From assembly GCF_030936135.1 (NCBI RefSeq), contig NC_082619.1:1677208-1741207 (forward strand): 64,000 nt of DNA. Reading direction: 5' to 3'. This DNA is from Gavia stellata (Eukaryota > Chordata > Aves > Gaviiformes > Gaviidae). How positions within the stretch are numbered: position 1 is the first letter of the stretch; each line of letters opens with the position of its first letter. Made by a program: the position numbers and the translations under genes. The notes beneath the pieces were generated by a model. That model did no database searches. It had not been told where the DNA came from and saw nothing but the letters and a program-made list of their open reading frames with translations. Positions 20,833 through 36,500 of this stretch are shown one piece after another.

Positions 20833-23800
20833 TCAGATGCTATGCACGTATTTCATAGAGGAGTTCAGGATGGCCAGTCCATTGAGCTTCCGCAGCTGAA
20901 AAATATGCCTGAAAAGACAACAGAAAGGTTGCTGGGGGAATATAAGATAACTAACAAGAAAAAAGTTTTAAGCTTCAACTGCTATGCTATACCCCATGCC
21001 CAAACTGTCAAGGATGTTTTATGCTACATTCGATAAATTCCTCCTAAAGTAGGATGAGAAACAGAGTTTCTAGATTACTATTCCCCACAAAAAGGAAAAT
21101 GAAAGTTTTAAATAAAACTTGACAATTGTTCAAATAGGTGACATTTCAAATTAACGAAACTAAGAAAATAAGGTGTTTCCCTTTTATATCTCTGGAGCTT
21201 TTGCAAATCTCAGAGCAGATACTTTCTCTGTTTCTCATTTGGGACCTCCAACAGAAGCAAGGTACTTAAACTTTTGGAACCTAAGCGTTATCCCCTGCTT
21301 CCTGCAGTGGTTCAGGATGTATATTAACAAGTTGAACTCAGTTCCTCTGGAATGCAGTTCAAGATCCAGCTGACAGTTTGCACCTAGCTAGAGCTTGGCA
21401 TACTCTTGGCAGGCAGCAGCAGACATTCTTTGCTGACATATATGCTTTTGTTTTGCTCTCATTATTGCTCTGACTTCCACAAACTTGTAACATCACTCCT
21501 CCTCCTTCCATTCTTCCAGCACAGGTAATATCAGAAAGCAATGCAAAATGAGCTCCCTGAAACATGGTAAGACAGACAACTAACAACACAGGAACCCTAA
21601 AAGCAGAACTGTGGAGACAGTACCACAAGTGGGAATTCTAGTTGGAAGAAGGGTGGTAGATTTCATGGAGTATTTATATAAACTAATTGACTGCCCTGTA
21701 CCTGCTTACTCTATAAATAGAATCGACTTACACTGGTCAGTTTTTCAAGAATTAGCACCTAATAATAACCAGGTGGTGCAGGAGAACAACAGCCTTTTTT
21801 ACAATACCTTGGTTCAGCAACACAAAGCTTCCCTAGAGCAATTGCTGCATTCTGCTGCACTGAAGTTCTTGTAGCATCACCACCAGCATGTTTCAACAAA
21901 ATCATCACAACATTGGAATTCAGTAAGGATGTCGCTGCTCCAGGAACTACAAGGCACTGGCCAAGGCAGAAAGCAGCATTTCCCACAATCATTTCATTCT
22001 CTGAGTCCAAGAGCTTCAGCAGCACACTGAACCCTAGGAGAGAGACAGAGATGAATTGTACAGAATGCACACAGATTTGTAGCACTGATATTTTCTCCTG
22101 TCTTTACCTAAACTCCTAGACAGTGAGCATTGTTCTGTGTTGGGCATTTTTCTAGAAAACCTGGAGGAGCAAGGGAATTTCATAGCAAGGTTCAGGATCC
22201 AGGATGCTGTCTCAGCTTCATCTGCCTAGATGTCTTTCTCACAAAACTGAATCTAGACTCTAAAAGGTTCTCTAGCATGGAACTTGTGTTTCTGCATTTG
22301 TTTAATATTTCTCTGAAACTGAACGTGCCACCTTTGCTGCATGCAAGACCTTGCCCTAGCCTCTTACCCCACCATACTAGCAGGGCAAGCAGAGAGTAGA
22401 GCACTTACAGCGCCAAGCTAAGTGTGTTAAGACAGAAATGTTGTTGTGGAAAGAACAGCTGAAAAAAGGAACGTAGAAGAAGCTTTCTAGATATCCTTAG
22501 CTAAAATAAAGCAGCTCAGGTCATCTACTTCTGCAACCTATACTAAAGTACAGTGGCAGGGTATTGTGTCTATACTCTTGACACAGAGTTGTATAGCTCT
22601 TACTGGCATCTGTGAGCAGCAGCAACATCTCAGGCCACAGAATCTAGAAACATTTAGATAGACCGTTTGCTAAATAAAATACAGCCATGGCTTCCACAGG
22701 CATGAAGTTTCCTTGGGAGTTACATAAGTTTGCTTTGGTTTACTTTCATGGTCCCATCTGCTCTTCCAGATCACATCCCACCTTTTCTGCTGCAATAATA
22801 TCTTCTGAAAAGGCAGCACTGCTCCAGACAGCAACAGCGGCTGGTGCAGAAGCTGAACTAAGCAGCCCAGCTGGAATGCAATTTAATGTCATGGGACTAT
22901 AGCTTGATTCCAACAGGCTCCTAGCAACAGTGCAACGTCTGTGTTGGCAAACAGAGATGACAAAAAATAAAAAATAGCGACTTCTCACAAGATTAATACC
23001 CAGAGTTTTGGTGGAAAGAATGAGAGTGAAGTGTTACTGCTAATTTGAGGAAATTAAAGCTTCGTCTACAGATGACAGTGAAACTAATATGGGGTGTACA
23101 AAAGGAAAATGATGCTCTGAAAGGCTTTTAATGAGTGGAAATCCTTAGGGTTCAAGTTGAACTACATGAGCTGACAGTTTCTTGACAGGTTCAACCATTT
23201 AGCTAAAACTTAAGTATTCTCTGTTGTAGTTACATTAGCATTAACTGAACCTGGATTTCAAAGCAATCCAAGTAGTGTTATACCGCATGACTAGAGCAAA
23301 TATACTCAAAAATACCCTAAGACAGCTGGTCTGATATTGTCACTCTGCCTCCATATCCATTTCCTTTTAATACCAGGCCAAATATCCACATGTAAAGTGA
23401 AGGAAACTATAAAAAGCCTCAACCTCTGGAAATCAGGTGTCTAAATGAAGTTTCTTAATTTAGCCACTAAGTTGGGGAAAAACAACCCAATTCAGTTCCA
23501 GTTTACAAGCACTTTTTTCAAAATTTTTTCTTTTTTTTTAAGACCATATTTCTGGCTCTGAAAAAGCGTATCAAGCCATTTTACTGGAGTAAAGCTCAGT
23601 TTCTCTAACTCAGGCTCATTATCTGATGTGCCTATTTCCATCCACACACAGAGCTAAGGCTCATTAAGCACTATTGCAGGAGTTAAAACAGCACATGACT
23701 CAGAAAACATGGCTAAAGTCTTGCAAGAGTAAAACCCAGTGTTCAGTTCTGTTCTAGAGGGGAAGAAAGTAATTGGATGATACTGAGATTACATCTCCGC

Positions 23801-26800
23801 ATTTCATCTCTAATTAGTGAAATTGTCACTTACTTTTATCTGACTTCACTAGATCTTCTTGAGCTTGTCTATTACTTCTGGTGCAGATGGAAAGGGTCTT
23901 TATACCATAATTGGATGTGATCTGTCCTCCAGCCTAGATTTGGTTAGAGCAAAGCATACATTAACAGACATACAGTTCATACCCCAACTTTTTCAAGGTT
24001 ACAGAATAGCTTAGGTACCGTGGAGATGGTTAGGTATTTCTTATGCCTAAACCCAAATACCAAATTAAGACCTTTGTAGAGTATGTATCTCAAGATGAAC
24101 ACATGCTGAAAATGACACAAGAAGCATCTCTTTCCTGCCAGCAACAAACATACAAAAATCTCTGGAGCCCAATTCCTTTCGAACTATTAACTCCTCTGAT
24201 GCTTGCTAGTTACAAGAGCCAAGCTGAGTGCCACAACCTTTTTTTAGACTAATGTTATCTGCATCATAGCAAATCTGTAGAATTCACATCAGGCTGGGTG
24301 GATACACATTCTGCTAGATACACAGACATACAGCAAAACAGTGTCTACAGATTAACATATGCATTATTTAGGGAAAAATTGCTCCCAAGCTTGATTCAGC
24401 ACTCACTGATGATCAGTGGAAAGGGCTCCAGTGCTTTTCAATGGTCCAAATTAGATCACATCAATTTTAAGCTTTAATCCCCCAGCTGGGCCTGCAGTAG
24501 TGGATTCTTGAATTTGCAGGTCTCCGCAAGCAGAGCTGTGCACAGGCACCTGGCTTGTGCGGAAACAACTGAAAAATCTGGGCTATGGACCAGACTACAG
24601 AAGGCAGTCTAGTCTCCAAACTGTCTACCTAGCTTAAAGTTAAACTTCAGAGCACTGTTACAATGGACAACACAGATGCAGACACATGTGTCCAAAGTGA
24701 CTGCACAGGTCTTTCTCCTAGGGAAAGGAGGCTAAACACAGGAGCAACTATGGGTTTTTTTAAGGGCCAATACAAGCAGAAATAAAGTGAATTTTGTTAA
24801 ATTAATTTACTTTCAAGAATTTGATTATTTTCTTCACCACTCCTCCTTTTACTACTTCTTCTACCGCCGAGGACGATGCTGGCAGGATGCGACTTAGCAC
24901 TCCAATGGCTCTCTTAATTAGAAAACAGTGTGAGAGAAGAAAAAAAAAAAAAAGTTTATTTGTCCAGATAACTTCAAGGAGTTCTCAAATTATTTTGTTT
25001 TTGCAGAATAAACCCAAAGTAATTAAAGTGATAAAAGGAGAAATTTACAGAAATAATGAAGAACATCTTTAGGACACAGCTTTTTTATTGCTTACTGGGA
25101 ACTGAACTCAGCACAGCTTCTAAAGACTTCCAAAGACGCAGTGTAGAGAGAGATGAGACCAAACTGAGATCAGGACAAATCCCCATATGTTTATTTATTG
25201 AAACAAATTCCTAGTAGAAACCAGCCGAGCACTGCTGGTATTGAGTCAAGTAAAACAGATGAGAACAATTCATATGAGTTCAGAGAGGTGAATGGACTGG
25301 GTCCACATCCGCTCCTACCCATTTGCCTTGAATAATTGTTATCTGTGGGAGTTACACACCATTAATAGGACTACAATCTCCTAGGCATGATTCACATACA
25401 AGAACTGTAAAAAGAAATGGCTGCTAAAGACCAAAGTTGTTCTTGCTTCTAGATTTTTTTTTTTTTTTTAAGAGTTTTATATTGAAAAACATCCTAAGGA
25501 TGAAAAGATTTGTAAGAGCTTCTATTAAGCAGATTTTAAGAGAACATTGAGAACCTCTTGCATCAAACAACATAAAAAACTGAATAATATAAGTGGTATA
25601 TTATTTCTTTACCAATAATAATTATGAATGTTTTAGGCTTCAAAGCCTAATGTACAGACTTGCACAGGCCAGCAGTTTGCACGGAAGTGTTCAGGTCAGG
25701 TCAGCTAACACAATCTTTCGTTAGTTCATAGATATCCCACTTACTGTCACAATCCTTCCATCCTTATCCCCGAGGAGAGACATGCACCTGCCACTTATGT
25801 CCACAGCAAAGCACTGAAACAACAATGTGAAAAATTCAGGGCCAGCTGATTGCTGGAAGCATTAGAGCAGAAATGGGTTAATAGGGAAAGTACTCTACAA
25901 CAAAGAATCCAATGGAGATTGGGGCACACATGGCAGTAAGTTACTAACACTTCAGCACCCAGATGTAACTTAGGAAATTCTTCCCTCTTGATGGAATCCT
26001 TAGTTTTAAATAATTTTGGAATGTGCCAAGCATCTAAGAATATCCCATAATTGGAGACTGATGCCAAACAAAACATTTATACACTATGGAAAGGTACTAT
26101 ATGTGCTTTACACTGTATTTTTCTCATAACTGTGTGTATAAGACGGGGGAGGTGTGGAGGAGAAAATTTTGTAAACTTTTTCACTTTTTAGCTTACTTTA
26201 ATTGTCAACTACCTTTAATGATAACCTTAAACACCAATAAAAAATAAAAATTAACTGAACACCAGCAAAATCCAAGGTTGGCAGCCTTTAAGTGCTTCAG
26301 CATGCTTGATGTGAAAGAGGGCTCGAAGTGCATCTAATGCAGTCAAGCTCTTTTTCCCTGTACAGTCTGCAAGGCCACAATATTCCATGGTCATTCCCTC
26401 ACCTATTCTATTTGAATGTTCTGGTATGACTTCAGTTGACTTGCATCAGGCCCATCTACAGTGACAAGGGAGGAAGATGCTCTCACTGCTCAAGCAAGTC
26501 TGAATCTCTGAGGAAGTGATTATAAGAACAACACTACCAAAGAACATTCACAGATCTTGTATACCTGGATGATCGCATTTGATTCAAGCAGTAAGTTCAT
26601 CATTAGGCCCAGCACTGCAAACAAACACTCCTGGTATTTGGGTGTGGTGACATCAAAGCATTCATCCTGTGTACAAAGGAGAGAAGAGTGCAATCAGTTC
26701 AGAGGTTCAGAATATGCACTTCCTCAGTCTTCTGTGTGCTTACTTACACGGTGCATCAGTGTTCCCCTGCATCAGTGTTCCCCTGATGCACCACAAACTC

Positions 26801-29800
26801 AGAAGGAAGAAAAAGTCCGGTGAGCACCAGAGCAAACGATGCCTTTTTTGACACAGAATCATTCTTGTGTTTGTTTCACTTTGGTATCTAAAGCTGCACA
26901 CTCCGAACCTCTGATGTTTAGGCAGTTAACAAGATCCTTTCCCACCCTCTGAATTCTTTAGTTTCCGAGGACTGAGCTCATACCGAGGACTGAGCTCATA
27001 CCGCATCCTTACCCTGAAAGGGCCCACTTACAATAAGGGACCACTCACTCTCCTCCACCCATCTATCAATCCACAACTTATGTGAATGGACCACTCCGAG
27101 ACCTTTATCCAACTACCAGATTTGAAAGATCCCAGTCAAAGGTTCAGAGCTATTAGGGGAGGCAGAGAAACATGATCACACAAGTGCCATTTCCACAGGA
27201 GATATGGCTGAAAACACTATTCTAGGGAGCCGTCAAGTTTCTTTACCACAAGCTTTAAGCAGGCTTGCCAGCACTCTTTGCACTCGGCCATCTGCATTCG
27301 AATGACTACATCTGCACACAGATTCCCCATGATGCCAATGCAACGGGCCAGGGCTGCCTGGTTCACCAGCTTGGCAGAGGTCTGAAAACAGAAGAGTGGA
27401 ATAACAAATTAAGAAGAAATGACAAGGAAACAACAAATGTGTGTTCCTATCCCTCTGGCAATGGCAAATGGGATTCCAGAATCTCTCTCGCCGGTGTTAA
27501 ATCCCAACTGTCCAAAGTTTGCAAATCAATCTCCCCATGACATTTTAAAAGTCTTGGGAAAAAGTGACTCGATTCTGTGGTCCCTAACCTCAGACTGTGA
27601 GTATTTCCTACTATCACTTACTTAGGTCACAGAACAGAACAGCCTCTGCTGCAGCTGTAATTCCAGTAAGGTAAGTTAAAAAGGAGAGAGCAACAAGCAA
27701 TGTAAAAATGCTGTAATTATTGCGTTGTCTTGGTGCTTGTTTGGAGAAGTGGAAGTATTTTACTTTCCAGCTATATCTGCCGTTCTGCAACAGAACTAAT
27801 CTCCCCTATCGTCTTCCCTCTTCCTGAGGACAGATTTCTGTACCAACAGAATTGTAAGTAAGTTTGTAGTTTAAATAAAAGATAACCAGGAAAGGGAACT
27901 GAACCACTAAACATCTTTACATTGTGACCTAACGTCATCTCTTCACCCTGATCTCTCACATTAGAAAGAAACAGAAAAAGTCACTATCCAAGTTATAACT
28001 AGTTGGTGACAGTGGATTGAAGTCACATTCAGAAGAGCGTAACACAAAGCTGAGGGTGAAATCCTGGCCTGACAGGTTACCAGTGGGAACCTGCAACCAA
28101 GTCCAGAGTTTTCACTGAATATAAAACTAGTAACGTGCAGAAACCAAGCACTAAGTACTAGAGACTGAGAACATTTTCCTGAGGAAAACGTATGACAAAA
28201 CTGGATTTCTTATGCCTACAGAACTAGAGACACAGTAACTACTATAGTTCCACCACAGAGGGGTTCTGTCTAGGAGCAGCTGGCTGTAGAACTGGAAAAA
28301 GCAGTCATAAGACGTGACACAAAAATAAACCAGAAATACAGAAACTGAGATCTCTCATACCAGCAACTGGGTGAATAAAGGTAAAACACCTGTGGAAAGC
28401 ATGACACGACACTGGGTTTTGAACCTGTTGAGAGATAAAGAAAGCCATATTTGGACACTTAAAGCTTTCGGCAAAAATCACAGATAAGGGCAATACAACA
28501 GCAACATAAAGACAAGGTAAATATCAGTCAGCAATGTACCCTCACAGCAAAGAAGGCCAGCAGCCTCTATCCCTTCTCTAAAATGCTCATTTAGTGCATT
28601 TCAAAATATAAGGTTATAAAAAGGAAAGAAGGAATGTAAGTTACCTTTCCTCTTCAGTTAAATCAGACAGTATGTTCATGGCACTGCTAGCCCTGGCATC
28701 AGTGCTGTTGACAAATGTCATCAAAATCTGCAGCCATCTGTTATTAAAAAACAAAAAAAATTATGTCAGCTTTGGTTTCATTATTAAAGATCAAAATTGT
28801 ATTTTAATTGCACCAACACAATTTATGATCTTAAACTCCTTTGTGCCCAGTAGGGTTTTGACCAAGCTGGATATACTAGGCCCTCCAAACATACTCAGTC
28901 CCTTAACTGCCATGAGAACAATGTTTTTGCACTAGATTCGCTTGCAATATTGTCCCTCTTTGCACAAGTACAGTGATTTTAACACATGTACCAAATTCTG
29001 TCAGCATTAGAACATTTCATCAGCATGCAAGCTTCACAGACATTTGAAGCTAAGCTGCTTTGCTGCTGGCAAACATCGTAGGGACAGACAAGCAGAATGC
29101 AACAGTCAGGACTGAGAACACCATCAGCACAGCCCAGGACTGAACAGCTTCAACAGATTGTAAAGGCCAACAAGGAACGTCAGTGTTGATGCTTGCATGG
29201 CTTAAAAGGACATGCTGAGCAAACTCAAGAGTCTTCGGAGGGGTTTAACTAAAAAGCTTTATAGTAGGAAAGAAAAACTAATCTCCTGCCTGAATAAAAA
29301 GAACGTCATACCATTCGCCTCTGAGGTTTTGGAATAGTGTGCGCTTGTGGCTGTGGGATTTGAACTGCATGCAATTCACAGGACTTCAGACTGCGAACCC
29401 ATAAGCTCTGCCGAACCATCAGTACATCTGCAGACATGTGCTGGGGTTTCCACATGCTCCTTTACTGAGCTGAAATTCTCTGCCACTCTTCTCCAACTTT
29501 GTAGCACAGTAAGAGAACCTATACTCTCGTCTCTTTTTGATGATGAGCCCAACTGCCGAGAAGCTCAGTATCTGCAACTTTCCCTTCTGAACATCCTAAT
29601 TCTTTTCAAGCAATCAGGCCCAGGATCTCTTTCAGAAGTTGACAGAAGATTTTTCAGGCTCCTGGTATTTCAAGCCACAGTAATATTATCTGCCTTTTTT
29701 AAGCATCCTCTCAGATGTGGCTCATTTCTTCAACCCTTCCTCCAAGGAAATGTGTCTCTGGATTAATGTTATATATAATATAGTGAAGCGTGTACAACTG

Positions 29801-30538
29801 TTGGAGAATCTTTTCTGTTCATCCATTACTTCAAACCATGTAGTGCAAAACAGTAAATTACAATTTCTCCTCTGCTTAACTCTAGACAGAAATAGCAGGA
29901 CAATAGGATAAACGTAATAGACTGTTGTTTCTTTCTCCACTCAGTGAGTCACAGCAACACTGAATAATCATAAATACCAATTACCAAATGAGGAGAGAGT
30001 CGCAGCTTGAAACCATGAGCTATTAAGAGACAACAGTGTAAGCTCCTGATTCAGTCCTAGACAAACAAACACACACTTGCTGGTTTAAAAAAGGTAACTA
30101 TGCCTCAAAATTACATGAAGAACCTCAGGAATAAGTCCTTTCTACTCAGTTTCACAGACCTCTTCAGATACAAAGTTTACTATAGTTTTCCCCATACACC
30201 TAACTTTTACTTTTGCTTAGCTGGCCTGTCCCTCAAGGACAGAAGTCTCAATGTCATTATGTTCCTTTCAGAAAGCCCGTGCCCACCTTGGTGCTAGTGG
30301 AATGAGTTCTGAACATCTATGAACCCAGGAATTAAGGAAATTTTTCTGAGGTATTGTAGTGTTTATTACTTGGTTAGGTCCTGGTGCCTGACCAGCAGGC
30401 TCCTCCCATTCGCATTCTCTGAGTAAAGAGAAATTAGTGCCAATGTCTCCTTTTGGATCTCCGATATCCCAGAAGAAAGCAGTTTTGGCAGCTGTGCATT
30501 CACATCAGGGTGAGTCAATAGAAGACGCTGATTTTCTT
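20833..30538 (-). CDS. TTC12: TTC12 exons 12-21: armadillo-repeat C-terminal half
   Basis: Ten exons encode the ARM/HEAT-like superhelix, with typical segments [64 protein letters not shown] and [13 protein letters not shown]. The last exon ends [20 protein letters not shown] before TGA at 20835-20833, closely matching the family C-terminus. All phases agree. Confidence 0.96.
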
Positions 30539-33500
30539 CTGAAAAAAGAGAAGATGTAAGAACAATGTCACACCCCATGGCATCCCCATTACTCTTATCA
30601 TTTTTTTTCCTAGGTGCTGATTTAACAGCTTTATTTCATCCACTAATGTGCCATTCACTCTGATGTGTTCATCTTGCATAACACTCCTGCAGAGCAATGG
30701 TAAGGCAGAACACCCACTAATCTTCTCTCAGCTCCATTACTTCAACGCATACACTGGTGCTTGAATTTCTTCTCTCCCTAGCAACGTGCTAGCTTCTCAG
30801 GCACCAAGCGTTTCTTCACTGCTAACTACCTATAGGCAGAATATAAAACTGGAAGAATATTTTTCCCCTTACCTTGGAGCACGAATATTCTCTTGGGCAT
30901 CAGCTGGCTCCTATGATATACGTGCCAGCACAGACACCGACACCAAGCATTCTGTATTTTCCTTGTGTGGCACTCTCCGACACCTTACCACCCACCACCA
31001 CCCCAGACAACTTCTCATCTACGTGTTTACTGCCTAGAAACAGAGGCAAGGGCTACCTGCCCAATGACTACTGATTGTGAATGCGAAAGGAATTCAGCCT
31101 CCTCTAATGGCACTTCTATAAAACTTGGTTTTGCTGGTATAACTGCTTAAAAAGGACAAAGTGATACAAGTGATATTATCTTAAAAGCAGCAATAATAAC
31201 AGTGAATTTACTTTCCACCCCTTCAGTAGATTTAAAATCCTCACAGAAATAGACTGGAAATGTCATCTCATGATGCACAGAACTGCCAGAATTGTGGTTG
31301 CTGCTAGCAGTATACCTCCAACACTTGCATTTGACCTGTAAAACTTCAGTTACAATAAGGTCTAGACCCAAGTGTTCTGGGAAAGTGATGTTCATGCCAG
31401 ACAAGTTTTAGACACAGTAAGTGCCATATTAACAGTACATTAAAAATGATTAATGTTGATTACATAGTTTTACCATTCCCAGCGCAGACAGCTTGCCAAA
31501 GGAAGAGAAGAGAAACAGACAGATCCACTTCAGCCATGTTTTTTCTCTCCGCACAGAAGCCCCTAAATTAGAAACGTTAGCTCATAAAAAGAGCAAAGGA
31601 CAGATCAAACAATCAGGTCTTTGGATAGGGAAATCAGCAAAGTCCCACAGAGATGAGGATCTGCCACATGAACACTTAAGCTCATAAGCTCTAAACCCAG
31701 CACATTGGTTAAACATTTTTAGGACTATCAGAGTTGTTTTCCAGAGGACCTCCCCCGAGACCAGATTTACAATCTGCTAGCTCTACTCTACCCTCAACAC
31801 ACACAGACCCTATACGAGCATTACACAGAACAATACAGGTGATAAATTCAGTTCTGCACTGAGATAGTTGTGAATAGCCAGGGCATAAAAAGTTCGTGCA
31901 AATTTGGAAGGGCTTTATCTCTTGTCTGTTTACAGCCAACACCCAAAATACTAATGAACCCTAAAGAAGTGTCTGTGCTGCAGTCCCACTGACAACCTTA
32001 AAAAATAGCTCTCCTGCCCTGTTCAACAAGATCATGCTGTCCTGAACAAACTTAGCTGTGCAAAATTTTCAAATTGCATCTTTTGCACATCTTACTTGTT
32101 TCCCTTATCTATCTGAACCTGACTCAAATATACATTCAGACAAGAGATCCCTCTAAAGACAAAGTTTATGAAGCAATATGGATAAATATTAGTCAGATTT
32201 GTTCCCTGATTACCAAAACGCAATATAACGGCAGCCAAGAAAATACAGCAGCAGAAGATACAGGTCCCCAGGGATGAGCCTCTTCCTTGATTACAGGATT
32301 AGAGAGTTTCACAGGTTACATTACAGAGCCATATGGCCAAATATTTACTGATGACAATTAATAGCACCAAGGAGTCTAGCCAGGTATATTTAAAGCAACT
32401 AAGTGCTTTCAGATGATCTTTTATATTAAGTTTTTTTACAAAGCTGCTCTCATCATGAGAGATAGGATAACTGTACAGGAATAGGAGACAGAAGCAGAAA
32501 TTCATTAATTCTATTCACTGCATCTGAGAGAGCACTGTTTGTCACATATAAGTCAGTCCATTCAGACATTAAAATCTGTTATTACATTATCTTTTGATCA
32601 TTCCATCTGCATTTCAAGAGGCGATTGTGTTTCTTGAAAACAATATTTTCATTTCCTCATGCTCTAACACCCCACTGTTTTCCTTTGGAGAGCTCTTACC
32701 GTCTTACAATCTCGTTGTCTTTGAGGATACTGAATCCATTGTTTGTTCTAAATAAAGTTTGCCCAGTGCCTGAAAAATTCAGAGATAAACAAATCAGCTA
32801 AATGATCCATCTGGCCAATGTATCATTCTGAAGGCAGACTCCTGCTCTTCTATAACACAGTGTTAAAAGAAAAGGTCGCTGGATCAACAGCTTTGGGGAA
32901 AGAACATTGCTAAAAGGGGGGAAAAACTCCAAGAATGCTACTGGAAGTAGAAGCAGCTTTGAAACTGCTTCTTCTAATTCACGCCTGGTGCTGTAAAGAA
33001 CAATTGACTTCAAGTTAAAGGCTTTTTAGGAAGACTGAAACATGAGACTGGCTTTGCAAATCAATACGCTTTAACAGAGAATTACAAATATTTCTAAACA
33101 AATGAAACAGCTCTTCAGGGACCCAAATACCGTAAGAAGTCTTAACAGCTCAGCTACAACATCAGTCTAGTTCTAAAAAATATATGTAAATAGCTACTGG
33201 CCATAAATTTTGAAATATCAAACATCGCTGGTTTTATGTTTTATATATAGGAATAGTTTTTCCGTTCCTTTAAAAACTACTCCACTTGTATTCATCTACT
33301 TGGATTACCGCTCCAATGATCAACAAGCTTTGCATCTAATACTTACAACCTTTCACAGCTTCTGTCAAAAGTCTGATCCCTCCTGTATAGTAGAGGATAT
33401 TCTGGTCAGGCCTATCAAGTTTCTGCAGCAGTTCTTTTATGGACAGAGCGTCAGGCTTTCCAGACTGAGCTTCCTTCATTGCTCTCTCTTCATCTTTCAT

Positions 33501-36500
33501 TCTTTTTTCCTCCAAGTTTACCTCATTCATACAATCTTGGAAATCAAAAGAAAACAAAGCACAGCAGTTAAATGTTTTGATATGATCAAGTTCCAAGTAA
33601 AAAATGAAGTTGACTCCATGACAGAGTGAGCACTGCCTTCTACGTATAGAATGACCCACGGGTCTGGTGAGTGAAACAGAGCTTAAAGAAGAAACAAATC
33701 AGAAGCAAAAGCTGCATGAAGAGAGTCCATCAAAAGTTCTGAAGAGTACAGTGGTTTCAATTAGGTTCCATCTTGATCAGAAAACAAGGGGTGACAGTGT
33801 AAAAACTTCTATTTCTTACCTTTAAATAGGCTTTTCTTTTGGGGATCAATTTGTAAGATCTTGTCATAACACTGCCTGGACTTAACAGAGAAAAGAAAAT
33901 CGCTCTCAATTTAAGATAAAAATGGGAAGATGATAAACAATTATATCCTATCCTAGATGATAAAAATTATATCCTGATAAAAATTATATCATAGTTAGAG
34001 TCATCCTGTTTAAGCTCAAAAGTTCTTGGGCCGCAGTACTTAAGTGTGAAAAATAAAATTTATGGAGATACACTTTTAATTATGCAAGTTTTGACTTGTG
34101 TAAGTTGAATATTAGTCCCTACATCTGCCTGCTATTTCAAATTAAAAGGAAAATTTCAAGTACAAACCTAGGAATGTACTAGTAGAAACAAAAAAGCAAA
34201 CTTCCAGTGAAAAAAACAGAAAATTAGGCATAGCATTAAAACTGCAGGAACTGTAACTATCAGCAGGGATCAGGCATGTGCATCTTCTATCTTTATCTTC
34301 TATTTGTGCATCTTGAGCATATGCTCGGAATTAAAATGATCACCAAGCTTGCAATAGGGAAGAATCTTCTTGACAGATCAAGCTGCCAAGAACCCCTCAA
34401 GGTGGATTTCACGTAGACTTGTATTGTCCATGCTCTACCATTATTTCTAATGAAGTCGCTTCTGGCAGGATCAGAAATACTTTTGAGTTTGCCTGCTCTC
34501 CTCTTCTGGCTCTTTGTTATTTTTGAAATTGAAGGGTCAGGGTTGTACCAAAATATCTGGCAGTCTATTTCAAGCTTAAGTATTTGTTCATAGGATGTTC
34601 CATTATTTTAACAGTATTTATGCTTCCATTAGGTTTTCACACAGAAAACGCAGAATTAAATCTTTTGTTTGACATTCACTTCACTAGGATCTTGGGGAAA
34701 AAGTGACATAACTCTCACTAACATCTTTCATCTTAACAGTTCACTTAACTTGAAATACGTAGAGATTTTTCTCATCCACAGGTGACGTGCAATCATTTCT
34801 TAGTTATATGCAGCAACAGTTTAGTAACACCCGCTGCACAGAGCAATTTAGGATAAAAAAAGTGAAATACATTTTACTCAATTGTCTCTTTGGGGGAAAG
34901 GTGGTCACTGCTGGCAGACTGCAATCACCAGAGTCTGCGGTACCTGACAAGGACACTCCTTCATTCTGATCCTTACCTGAGCTGAAATATGGCACTTCCA
35001 GCACTACCACTTCCCTGAGTGCACATTGCTAACATCAGTCTTGAAGCACTTCAACAGAAGTGCCAAACATGGGATTTTCTGAGCATATACATGATCCTTG
35101 CAAACCCCCCAAACACTCACCAGTCTAGACTCAAGCCTCACCACACCGGAGTAAAGCTTGCTGTCTTGGTGTCTGACAGGCAAGCGGTGACAAATTCCCA
35201 CCAGATAAACCATGTATACTGAAGAGAAAGATTCCCTCATTCTTTTGAGGCTGATTAGAGTACAAACTGACACAGCTACATAGAAGTGTCCTCCTACGAT
35301 TTGTGTGTACCAAAGTAAAGGATACAGGGTATTTTACCAAGATGTGGAAAGGAGTCTTGATTTTAGAATTATTAGTCTTTGGAAAGCACAGAAAATTCCT
35401 CTCAAGTCTAAAGGCTCAACATACTTTCATTTGTCCGATTCTTAAGATCGCAAATTTCTCCCTCTCACACACAGCATCCCATCAAAAGCAGAACAAAACA
35501 CGGTCCCCATGGCCACAAGATTTAGTCAACTTACCTCACTGTAGTGCTTAAGTGCCAGGTGAGCTTTCCCCATTAGAAAATAGGCTTTAATGTATTTTTC
35601 ATTGCACTGTATTAAAAAAGGAATTATTCATTATGTGTTTAGAAATTTTAACCTTTTAGTATTTTTTTTCAGCCTTCCGATTAATAGCTATAGCTGCCCA
35701 AAATAACTGTAAGCACAGAAGAGGGTATTTGTACCATCTACTAGAGGCTTCTAAAGTTTATATGCTGAATCACTGCCTCCAGGTACCAACTTTCCTTCCC
35801 TATGCAAGGAACATAGGCTTTGGTCTGGTTAAAGGTGGAGAATAGCTGGTGCTAATATCCTTCCCAGAAAACTGCACTTCAGGCAATACAAGCAGACTCG
35901 CATGTAATTAGGTAATGTTAAGGCCTGCATCAACAGGTCTATAATCACAGAACTTCTGTAACAACAGAATTTCCCTATGTCTTTTGATAAGTTCTGCCAG
36001 GAATGAAATAAGTACTAATTTTCATTTACTGTGCACAAAAAAACTGAGGCAACATCTACCTCAACACTAACCGATTAGGTGATCTTTTCCAGTTCAAATA
36101 TGTGTCAAAAATATTGATTCCTTGGAATTATGCTGCCAATATTATTATTAATCTGTTAATTGTTTTGTAGTCATGGGCATCACTGATGTAACACAACTGA
36201 ATTTGGATTCAGCTCTTTGGCATTTTATAACACCTTTACCTTTCCCACCAGATCTGATCTTTGTGAGCTTAAAGAGTCCCTTTTCCCTTTTTAGAAGGAC
36301 AAGCAAGATATTGTGTGCCAATGTGTGCAGTTGATAGCTTATTATCACTTATAACAAACTTTTTAATTAAAAGCTCTTAAGAGCTCAAAAAACTTCTGCA
36401 CACAGGCAGCACTGAAATATAAACTGCTTTATACAAGTTAACTCAGAATGCAGGAATCAGTGCAACACCACCACATTCTTTCATTTCCATTAGCAAGTTG

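Noticed and set aside
29338-29400. tRNA-like words (ggatttgaactgc)
   Set aside because: Only a T-arm-like word is present; no cloverleaf can be drawn with the flanks.
30515-30697. Candidate TTC12 exon on the minus strand ([13 protein letters not shown]...)
   Set aside because: It has an acceptor but no usable donor with correct phase before the next exon; the true exon 11 with LFLWQAVC was found at 31562-31474.
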